Assembly (NCBI GenBank): GCA_041664945.1
Contig: JBAYJY010000129.1
Coordinates: 1-12,344 of the forward strand
Length of the DNA stretch: 12,344 nt
Reading direction: 5' to 3'
Source of the DNA: JBAYJY01 sp041664945
GTDB taxonomy: Bacteria > UBP15 > UBA6099
The position numbers and the translations under genes were made by a program. This document shows, in pieces, positions 6,162 through 11,579 of this stretch (positions are counted from its first letter, which is position 1; each line of letters starts with the position of its first letter). The notes below the pieces were generated by a model. The model ran no database searches. It was not told the origin of the DNA and worked only from the letters and a program-made list of their open reading frames with translations.

Positions 6162-7030
6162 TGGAACGTTTGATAATCGACACCGATCCCGCGGTCGGCG
6201 TTCCTTTACGAGACATCGACGACGGACTGGCGATAGCGATAGCGCTTTGTTCGCCCGAACTCGATGTCATAGGGATCACTGTAACACACGGAAACGTTGA
6301 TCAAAAACGGGCCTACCAGTCAGCCCGTCGAATTATTAAAGCGATGGGGCGCGAGGATGTCCCCGTGATCGCCGGCGCGAAGTCCCGCAAGGACTCCGCG
6401 AATAGGCGGCCGACGGACGCTTCGCAATTCATCGCAAACAAGCAAGCAGTTGATCCCGGCGACCTGTCAATCCTCGCCTTAGGACCGTTGTCTAATCTGG
6501 CGGCGGCGGAGCGGCAGGCGCCGGGGACGCTGCGCGCGGCAAAGCGCATAGTCGCCATGGGCGGCGCCGTCGACCGGCCCGGCAACATTCCCCCTCTAAT
6601 GATCGCGGAGTTCAATTTCTGGAAAGATCCGCACGCGGCCGCTCTCGTTCTGCGCGAAGCAAACGATCTCACTCTGATCCCGTTCGACCTCACTTCAAAA
6701 GTCATTTTCGGCTGGAAAGAACTTTACCGCCTACGCGACTCCGTTTTCGAATTTCCGCGCTGGCTATACCGCAACACGCGCGCATGGCACGCGCTCAACT
6801 GCCTGCTCATGTGGCGCGGCGGTTTCTGCCCGCACGACCCGCTCGCCGCCGCCTTCCTCATCCACCCGGAATGGTATGAAACCGAAACGGTCGCCCTCTC
6901 CGTCGTCGAAAGCGGCGTCAACGCCGGCCAAGTCGTCCGCGACCCGGCGGGAACACCTGTCCGCGTCGCCTTCGGCGTCGACTCGCGCAAATTCCTCGAT
7001 TTCCTGCTCGATAGCCTGATTCCCTGCTGA
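6161..7030 (+). CDS. Inosine-uridine-preferring nucleoside hydrolase family protein
   Basis: This 289-aa enzyme should cleave the N-glycosidic bond of a ribonucleoside to give free base and ribose, in purine/pyrimidine salvage in the cytoplasm. Family marks: the N-terminal calcium-binding Asp cluster IIDTDPAVG...DIDDGLAIAIAL (Asp7, Asp9, Asp20, Asp21), ITVTHGNV (39-46), LALGPLSNLA (105-114), VAMGGAV (131-137), AEFNFWKDPHAA (149-160, where Asn152 and Asp156 match the ribose-binding part), and HDPLAAA with calcium ligand Asp226. An oddity is the spacer between DTDP and DDGLA: the classic form is DTDPGxDDAxA, whereas here GVPLRDI is inserted, as in some diverged branches. The length is slightly short of the usual 305-315. 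Base preference cannot be assigned. The start ATG overlaps the previous stop, so the gene depends on the operon promoter and on translation of the 160-aa gene. It ends 11 bases before a MITE-like repeat. Confidence 0.9.
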   Translation: MERLIIDTDPAVGVPLRDIDDGLAIAIALCSPELDVIGITVTHGNVDQKRAYQSARRIIKAMGREDVPVIAGAKSRKDSANRRPTDASQFIANKQAVDPGDLSILALGPLSNLAAAERQAPGTLRAAKRIVAMGGAVDRPGNIPPLMIAEFNFWKDPHAAALVLREANDLTLIPFDLTSKVIFGWKELYRLRDSVFEFPRWLYRNTRAWHALNCLLMWRGGFCPHDPLAAAFLIHPEWYETETVALSVVESGVNAGQVVRDPAGTPVRVAFGVDSRKFLDFLLDSLIPC

Positions 7031-7040
7031 GCGGGAAATG

Positions 7041-7183
7041 CATTAAACAGAATATCGAATATCCAACGTCGAACCAAAAACAGGTACAGGCAGTGAAAAT
7101 ATCCCAGTCCCTGTTTTTTCAAATGATGAAGTTTTGCATTCCTTCGATATTCTGCGGTTCCTTGTTCGATATTCGATATTCGC
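7041..7183 (+). repeat. MITE-like element with 14-bp terminal inverted repeats (copy B)
   Basis: This is the most complete copy. GAATATCGAATATC (7050-7063) and its exact reverse complement (7168-7181) bound about 105 bases. The outer flank ATTAAACA (7042-7049) is shared with copies A and C. Inside are AGGCAGTGAAAAT and a short AT-rich block. No open frame is plausible, so any mobility would need a transposase supplied from elsewhere. It fills the gap between two convergent genes and ends 3 bases before the stop codon of the next gene. Confidence 0.75.
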
Positions 7184-7185
7184 TT

Positions 7186-9276
7186 TTAGTCATCAGCTTT
7201 GCGGTAGTTTTCTTCGAAATTGAGGGAGAGCCGGCAGCCGCCGGACTCTATGATGAAGCGGGTTTTGTTGAAGTCTGTCTGGCAGAACGGGTTGTCGAAA
7301 CGTTTGAAGCCTTCGAGCGGAATCGCGGCGCCGTTGACGGTGAACGCGCCCTTCCAGCCGAACTTCATTTTTCCGATGCCCGGCGCGTCGAACGCCACCC
7401 GAAGCCCGCGCACTTTCAGCGCCGCGCCTCGCGCGTCCGCCATGAACTTATCGAACGAGCCGTCCACCTCGCGGCGGCCGAGCAGGCAGACCCAGACGTT
7501 GCGCGAGCCGTTCGCGACGAGCTCCACGCCGGCGTCGCGGCCTTTGCGCGTCCACTCCGGCTTCTCGCTCGAATAAAGCCCGATATAAGCGTCGCCCGCC
7601 TGCCCGAACGTCCAGTTGCCCGAACTCTCAACCCGGTCGAACGCCCAGCGCGGAAAGAACGCATGCGTAAAATTATAGAAATGCCGTTGTCCGATGATCG
7701 TGTAATTATCTAATTTGTAAATCGCTATGAGCGCATTCTTATACTGCGCGATTCGCGGGAACCGGTTCTCGCCGGACCAGTAGGTCGGCGTACGGTCGCC
7801 TCTCGCGTCGGGCGATCCGGGATTGGTTGTGAACACAACGGCATCCGGACTGAGCGCGGCCATCCAGACGCGCTGCTGGTTGCCGGGCTCGCCGGGCCGG
7901 TAGTCCTGCGCGGACGACAGCGAATAGTCCGGCGTCCGGTAGGTGACCTTGTTTACCTCGCCGAGCAGGAAGCGGTCCGGTTCGAGCTTGAGCAGCCGGG
8001 CGGCAAGCGAAAGGTAGCCGGACGGCTTCAGGCGCTGAACGAAAGCCGGAACCTCGCCCATGAACGGATGTTTCCAGAGACGCCAGTCGTTCAACCCCTT
8101 GAGCATGGGAACGATGACCTGCGGCTGCGTGAACGCGCCCATTCCCCAGAAAGCGACAGTGTTCGCAGGGTCGTCGAATTCGAGGCCGTACGAGGGCGCT
8201 TCGTCAATAGGGATGCCGACGCGCTCGTAGCCGAGGAACTCGTCGGGCAGTGAGCGACCCGCGTTGATGATGGCATTCGGGGGCCTGTAACGCGTACTGA
8301 GCGCGAGGGCGTAGTCGCCCATTCCGGCGGGAGCGGCCGGCACGGCATAGCCCCAGACGAGGTTGACGACGCCGCGGATGTTATCACTTCGGCCCGAAGC
8401 GATCTCGGCGGTGTAGGAGCGTCCATGCGTGACGGCGTAGCTGCCCCGGAACAAATCCTCGGCGATGTCGAACAGAATCAGGTCCGCCATCATCATCGCC
8501 TGACGCGCCATCTTCGCGTCCCTGGCGTATTCGGCGAGCGTGAGAACCGCGCCGAGGTCCTCGCTGAAATAGACATTCGACTCCCATTCGCTGAAGCCCC
8601 AGCGCGCGCGATAGTCGATCCACTTCCGTATCAGGCGCGCCGCGTGTTCCTTATGCTGGCGGCCGTTTTTGCCGTCGTTCGTAAACGTTTCGTCGGGAAA
8701 CAGCGTGCCGATCAGATATTCGGTCGTGTGGAACAGGATCTGGTGGTTTTCAGTCCAGAAGATCATGCGGCTGTCGCCCGGTTCGTCGATCCAGAATTTG
8801 AATCCGAGCGCCGCCTTCTTCAAGCGCTCGAACTGTTCCGGAGTAAGTATTTGTTTTCGCGAATTCTCATAAAGGAGACGCGTGGCTTCGAGCATATCGA
8901 AGTCGGCGCAGTCTTCGCGTTCGTTGAGGTATTTGATATTTTCGTCGAGGGATTTGTCAGAAACGCGCGAGGGCATGCCGAAGCGCGAGGCGATCACGGC
9001 GCCGGTCATGCTCGAACTGTCCCGGAGGGCGGCGGTCAGGAGGAAGCGGTTGCGGCGCTGCTCGTACTGATTTTCTTCGGGCGTGGTCAGAAACGTGTCA
9101 GGGTCCGGCGCAGCCGCCGGCCAGTCAGTCGCGCCGGTCTGCGGCTTGAACGGCTCAGCCTGAACGCCGAACTTCATCCGAATCGCCATCCCCGCGATCA
9201 GATACAGCGTAAGCGCCGCCAGAATCACCGCCGCCGCGGTTTTGGCTTTCCTGCTTTTGCGTAACTTCACCGGCAT
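7186..9276 (-). CDS. Membrane-anchored protein resembling alpha/alpha-toroid polysaccharide lyases
   Basis: This is a protein of about 696 aa. A Lys/Arg-rich start is followed by one hydrophobic segment (about 14-33), so the rest is probably outside the inner membrane; the hydrophobic stretch lacks a clear cleavage site. Residues about 60-430 are rich in helices with aromatic and polar motifs: FWTENHQILFHTTEYLIG (Asn177, His178), DGKNGRQHKEHA, ARWGFSEWESNVYFSEDLGAV and AVTHGRSYTAE (His284, Tyr288). Such Asn/His/Tyr/Arg sets occur in heparinase/chondroitin-lyase-like (alpha/alpha) toroids. The C-terminal third is beta-rich (GNWTFGQAGDAYIGLYSS..., GGCRLSLNFEE), like the sandwich domain of those lyases. 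I infer a polysaccharide-active enzyme; the exact family and substrate are unknown. ATG 9276 is chosen, with GTG 9288 as alternative; GGAAGGA just upstream fits neither spacing perfectly. A good -10 box lies 40 bases upstream. It converges with the nucleoside hydrolase. Confidence 0.72.
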   Translation of the reverse strand: MPVKLRKSRKAKTAAAVILAALTLYLIAGMAIRMKFGVQAEPFKPQTGATDWPAAAPDPDTFLTTPEENQYEQRRNRFLLTAALRDSSSMTGAVIASRFGMPSRVSDKSLDENIKYLNEREDCADFDMLEATRLLYENSRKQILTPEQFERLKKAALGFKFWIDEPGDSRMIFWTENHQILFHTTEYLIGTLFPDETFTNDGKNGRQHKEHAARLIRKWIDYRARWGFSEWESNVYFSEDLGAVLTLAEYARDAKMARQAMMMADLILFDIAEDLFRGSYAVTHGRSYTAEIASGRSDNIRGVVNLVWGYAVPAAPAGMGDYALALSTRYRPPNAIINAGRSLPDEFLGYERVGIPIDEAPSYGLEFDDPANTVAFWGMGAFTQPQVIVPMLKGLNDWRLWKHPFMGEVPAFVQRLKPSGYLSLAARLLKLEPDRFLLGEVNKVTYRTPDYSLSSAQDYRPGEPGNQQRVWMAALSPDAVVFTTNPGSPDARGDRTPTYWSGENRFPRIAQYKNALIAIYKLDNYTIIGQRHFYNFTHAFFPRWAFDRVESSGNWTFGQAGDAYIGLYSSEKPEWTRKGRDAGVELVANGSRNVWVCLLGRREVDGSFDKFMADARGAALKVRGLRVAFDAPGIGKMKFGWKGAFTVNGAAIPLEGFKRFDNPFCQTDFNKTRFIIESGGCRLSLNFEENYRKADD

Positions 9277-9315
9277 CGCCAGTTCCACGTCCTTCCGTTT
9301 CCCGCCAGGCCCTAT

Positions 9316-9344
9316 ATTATACTCAAATCGCGAAAAAAGACAGT
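9316..9344 (-). promoter_or_regulatory. Promoter candidate for the toroid-lyase-like gene
   Basis: On the minus strand, TATAAT (9321-9316) is an exact housekeeping -10 box, about 40 bases before ATG 9276. The -35 region, 17 bases further upstream (ACTGTC, 9344-9339), is poor. The leader would be about 30 bases. Confidence 0.45.
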
Positions 9345-9388
9345 GGCGCCAACGCGACTTAACAACATTTGCTCTATATCACATTCGA

Positions 9389-9412
9389 GTTGAACACGTT
9401 TAATTCGGGTAA
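9389..9412 (+). promoter_or_regulatory. Sigma-B-like promoter candidate upstream of the first STAS gene
   Basis: GTTGAA (9389-9394), 12 bases, GGGTAA (9407-9412). This is close to the GTTTAA-N12-14-GGGTAT promoter of sigma-B-type factors. The same pair with the same spacing precedes the second STAS gene, although the surrounding bases differ. The leader would be about 60 bases. A housekeeping promoter is not evident here. Confidence 0.42.
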
Positions 9413-9478
9413 AAGTTAACTAACCCCGATAAATCGTTCGGGGCAACAGAAATGCAGAAGCGGAAAGAGTGTGCGGCG

Positions 9479-9820
9479 ATGGACAACGGAGCGACTGTAA
9501 AACACGAAACATACGCAAACGTGATAAAAGTGTCAGGGGATTTCTGTTTCGAAACCGTCCAGATGGTGAGGCCTGTTGTCGAAGAGCTTTTCAAGCTGGA
9601 TCGGAAAGGAATAATATTCGACCTTTCAGAAGTGGAATTCATAGACAGCAAGGGCGCGGGATTCCTGCTGGACGTCAAGCGGTGCCTGCGGAACGGCAGG
9701 CGGGTCATGCTCGCGGCGATTCCGCCGCAGATTCTCGCCGTTCTGTCGCGGCTGATGATCGCCGAGCAGTTCAAGATGTGCAAGACAGTTGAGGAAGCGC
9801 TGATCAAAATCCGCAACTAA
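9479..9820 (+). CDS. STAS-domain protein (anti-sigma factor antagonist type), first paralogue
   Basis: This 113-aa single STAS domain resembles SpoIIAA/RsbV. Such proteins bind an anti-sigma kinase when unphosphorylated and so release a sigma factor or other partner. The central motif GIIFDLSEVEFIDSKGAGFLL (44-64) contains the conserved Asp-Ser pair, with Ser57 at the position phosphorylated in SpoIIAA. The C-terminal part, LAAIPPQILAVLSRLMIAEQFKMCKTVEEAL, matches the strand-helix end typical of antagonists. ATG 9479 is chosen because MDNGATVKHE then aligns residue for residue with MVSDAIVRHE of the next gene, and GGAAAGAG (9462-9469) lies 9 bases upstream; an in-frame ATG at 9452 has a poorer site. 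By my count about 60 of 111 positions are identical to the second paralogue, indicating tandem duplication. No kinase, phosphatase or cognate sigma gene is in the window, so the partner must lie elsewhere. Confidence 0.9.
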   Translation: MDNGATVKHETYANVIKVSGDFCFETVQMVRPVVEELFKLDRKGIIFDLSEVEFIDSKGAGFLLDVKRCLRNGRRVMLAAIPPQILAVLSRLMIAEQFKMCKTVEEALIKIRN

Positions 9821-9898
9821 AGCCGCTCTCTTTCCAATCAAAATCCACTGAAATGTTGCGATAATTCTTTCACGCCCTTTCATAAGCCATGGCGCTTG

Positions 9899-9912
9899 TT
9901 GACATGCGTCAA
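9899..9912. promoter_or_regulatory. Palindrome TTGAC-N4-GTCAA upstream of the second STAS gene
   Basis: A perfect 5-bp inverted repeat with a 4-base centre (ATGC) ends 8 bases before the -35-like box at 9921. Its size and place would suit an activator or repressor site, but arms this short arise easily by chance. Confidence 0.2.
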
Positions 9913-9920
9913 AAAAACGG

Positions 9921-9944
9921 GTTGAAACCGGGGAAACGGGGTAT
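9921..9944 (+). promoter_or_regulatory. Sigma-B-like promoter candidate upstream of the second STAS gene
   Basis: GTTGAA (9921-9926), 12 bases, GGGTAT (9939-9944), with the GGGTAT box an exact match to the sigma-B -10 element. TATAAT (9942-9947) overlaps it, so a housekeeping reading is possible, but its best -35 (TTGAAA, 9922-9927) would be only 14 bases away, which is too close. The leader would be about 45 bases. Confidence 0.45.
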
Positions 9945-9994
9945 AATGTAAGTGGAAGGAAAGGGAGGACCTTGCTCGAAAGGGGTGACCGATC

Positions 9995-10330
9995 ATGGTT
10001 AGCGATGCGATCGTCAGGCACGAAGCGAACGCGAACGTAATCAAAATGACCGGGGAACTCACTGGCGAAACCGTCCGGCAGGCGCTGTTCATATTTAATC
10101 AGGCCTGCAACCAGAATCAGGACGGCTTCATTTTCGACTTTTCAGATGTGGATTTTGTGGACAGTAAGGGAGCGGGATTTCTGCTCGGGGCGAAGCAGAA
10201 GATGAGCGGCAAGCGGCGGATCATTCTGGCAGCCATGCCGTCACAAATACTCGCCGTGCTGACAAGGCTGATGATAGCCGAGCAGTTCAAAGTCTGCGCG
10301 ACGGTCGAGGAAGCGCTTAAGAAGATGTAG
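9995..10330 (+). CDS. STAS-domain protein (anti-sigma factor antagonist type), second paralogue
   Basis: This 111-aa single STAS domain has the same layout as its upstream neighbour. GFIFDFSDVDFVDSKGAGFLL (44-64) carries the Asp-Ser pair with the likely phosphorylation site Ser57, and LAAMPSQILAVLTRLMIAEQFKVCATVEEALKKM closes the domain. Residues 21-43 and 65-75 are the parts that differ most between the paralogues; in SpoIIAA-type proteins, residues next to the phosphorylated serine contact the kinase, so the two could have different partners. The ATG is supported by AGGGGTGA (9981-9988) 6 bases upstream. The gene has its own promoter-like box pair and lies 174 bases after the first paralogue with no evident terminator between, so a shared transcript is also possible. 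Known roles of such proteins are sigma-factor partner switching, biofilm or motility control, and stress signalling; none can be chosen here. Confidence 0.92.
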   Translation: MVSDAIVRHEANANVIKMTGELTGETVRQALFIFNQACNQNQDGFIFDFSDVDFVDSKGAGFLLGAKQKMSGKRRIILAAMPSQILAVLTRLMIAEQFKVCATVEEALKKM

Positions 10331-10419
10331 CGCCGAACAGACAGACAAAAAATAAAATCAACCCCCGGCTTCACATATCCATTTTTCACAAAAACACATT
10401 TAACAATGCGATTTTTTGC

Positions 10420-10444
10420 GTTTGGCGCGGCCGAATTCGGGTAA
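10420..10444 (+). promoter_or_regulatory. Sigma-B-like promoter candidate upstream of the exported 252-aa protein
   Basis: GTTTGG (10420-10425), 13 bases, GGGTAA (10439-10444). It shares the 12-base string AATTCGGGTAAA with the first STAS promoter (9402-9413), while the rest of the two regions is unrelated. The leader would be about 20 bases and carries a very strong ribosome-binding site. Confidence 0.42.
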
Positions 10445-10471
10445 ATAAAAAGTGGAGGGAGGTGAGCAGCG

Positions 10472-11230
10472 ATGAAAAGCAAAAAGATACAAAAAATCAT
10501 AGTCGCGGCGGCGACGGCGGCCTGTATGACGATGGCCGTAACGGGCGCGGCGGCGACTGAGTTCTGGGAAACGTATTCGAACAAGATGGTGGAAAATTAT
10601 GCGGTTAAATCCGGTTCGATTTATGAGCCGGGGATGAACCAGCGCCTTACGGCGAACGAGGTGTTGGCGGTTTCCTCGAAGTCGTTCTCGCAGAGCTTCG
10701 GAATGCGGTTTGCAGAAGTAGCGAAGAGCCACCGCGGACTCGCTTTCGTCTGTATTTTCTCCAGGGAACCCGAACGCTGCTACCTCGACAGCGTCATGAA
10801 ATCCACTTTCGACGAGGTCAAGTTTCTCCCGACTCCGAAGTTCTCACAGAAATTCGTTAAAAAATTCAGTAAATTCTACGCTTCTTCTCTCATGAAACCA
10901 AAAGCCATCTCCGGCAAGGAGATCCGATCGGCGGCTGTTCCACGCCGGAATCCGTTCAACCCGCGCTTCGGGTTCACCCTCAATGATTTCGAGATTGTCG
11001 CCGCCTCACCGTTCTATACTTTCAAAGGAATCTACGTAGAACCCCAGTGGGGCACGAGACACGGCCCGAGCCTCGGCTTTATGAAATCGCGGCTCAGCCT
11101 CGACATCGACAACGACGGGGCCGCTTTCCAGTACACGCTCCCCAAGAGCTTCAACAGCCACACACAACTCAAACTCACCGTCCGCGCCGACGGCAACATC
11201 TACATCGATAACGTCTTTATCACCTGGTAA
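10472..11230 (+). CDS. Exported protein of unknown function, 252 aa
   Basis: I do not recognise this protein. It starts with a clear Sec signal peptide: basic MKSKKIQK, a hydrophobic alanine-rich core (9-24) and an AxA site before Thr29, so the mature form is periplasmic or secreted. The mature N-terminal half is helical and basic, with repeated Lys/Phe/Ser runs (SKSFSQSFGMRFAEVAKSH, PKFSQKFVKKFSKFYASSLM). It holds the only two mature cysteines, Cys94 and Cys103, which could form a disulfide. The C-terminal part, from about residue 160, looks beta-rich (FTLNDFEIVAASPFYTFKGIYVEP, AFQYTLPKSF, LKLTVRADGNIYIDNVFITW) and could be a small sandwich or lipid/ligand-binding fold. GGGAGGTGA (10457-10465) 6 bases before the ATG predicts high expression. 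It has a sigma-B-like box pair resembling those of the two preceding STAS genes, which suggests shared control, perhaps as an output gene of that pathway. Confidence 0.8.
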   Translation: MKSKKIQKIIVAAATAACMTMAVTGAAATEFWETYSNKMVENYAVKSGSIYEPGMNQRLTANEVLAVSSKSFSQSFGMRFAEVAKSHRGLAFVCIFSREPERCYLDSVMKSTFDEVKFLPTPKFSQKFVKKFSKFYASSLMKPKAISGKEIRSAAVPRRNPFNPRFGFTLNDFEIVAASPFYTFKGIYVEPQWGTRHGPSLGFMKSRLSLDIDNDGAAFQYTLPKSFNSHTQLKLTVRADGNIYIDNVFITW

Positions 11231-11268
11231 CGGATTTACAGAAGAGCCGTTTCCCTACAAACCTGCCT

Positions 11269-11365
11269 CGTCATTGCGAGCGAAGCGAAGCAAACCCGGA
11301 CATGGAGATAGGAATTGAGTTCGGGGTTGCTTCGTCAGTCATATAACGGCTTCCTCGCAATGACG
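11269..11365. repeat. Palindromic intergenic repeat with 12-bp perfect ends (CGTCATTGCGAG family)
   Basis: CGTCATTGCGAG (11269-11280) is mirrored exactly by CTCGCAATGACG (11354-11365). The inner arms also pair imperfectly: GCGAAGCAAACCCGG against the complement of CGGGGTTGCTTCGTC. The whole 97 bases can fold into one long hairpin. From memory, repeats with these ends are widespread and multicopy in many unrelated bacteria; no transposase is linked to it here. It sits 38 bases after the exported-protein stop and may also work as a transcript-end hairpin. Confidence 0.75.
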
Positions 11366-11538
11366 TTTGAATTTCCCGTCTCCCGCGTTCAACACAAATC
11401 CGCCATTAGGATTTGGGCGCAATGGATCAGAGTGGATGAGATGCGAGGCAGCAGGCGTATTTTTGAAGTGAATAGAACTTTGGTTCATGAACAAAAAAAT
11501 GCGCCGATAACGAAGCAGATCGCCGCTATGAACATTGC
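11366..11538. other. Non-coding stretch, possibly degraded sequence
   Basis: I find no gene here. Short frames exist on both strands, but none has a good start or a recognisable domain. One plus-strand frame reads RRIFEVNRTLVHEQKNAPITKQIAAMNIAPDSAAY, which looks vaguely protein-like and might be a relic, or simply part of a longer intergenic repeat. Confidence 0.4.
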
Positions 11539-11570
11539 CCCGGATTCGGCGGCCTATTGACGAATCCGGG
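11539..11570 (-). terminator. Hairpin just downstream of the GMC oxidoreductase gene
   Basis: A 10-bp perfect inverted repeat (CCCGGATTCG, 11539-11548, with its complement at 11561-11570) and a 12-base loop lie 9 bases past the minus-strand stop codon. There is no T-run on that strand, so if it ends transcription it does so weakly or with Rho; it may instead protect the mRNA 3' end. Confidence 0.4.
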
Positions 11571-11579
11571 TTCAATCCA

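Noticed and set aside
4381..7183. Composite transposon carrying three cargo genes
   Set aside because: No transposase or target-site duplication is seen, the bounding repeats are short and diverged, and the enclosed genes do not differ obviously in composition from their neighbours.
8425..9264. Plus-strand open frame of 279 codons opposite the toroid-lyase-like gene
   Set aside because: The opposite strand has coherent motifs, a membrane anchor and a promoter. This frame has an Arg/Val-rich composition and no recognisable domain.
9410..9432. TAAA and CCCGATAA upstream of the first STAS gene, read as a sigma-28 promoter
   Set aside because: The spacing is 11 bases instead of about 15, and the first base of the -10 box is wrong; the GTTGAA/GGGTAA pair fits better.
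11503..11510. GCCGATAA, a possible sigma-28 -10 box
   Set aside because: No TAAA box at the right distance and no gene downstream on that strand.
11315..11560. Plus-strand frame of 81 codons after the palindromic repeat
   Set aside because: Its start lies inside the repeat, there is no ribosome-binding site, and no domain is recognised; at most it is a relic.
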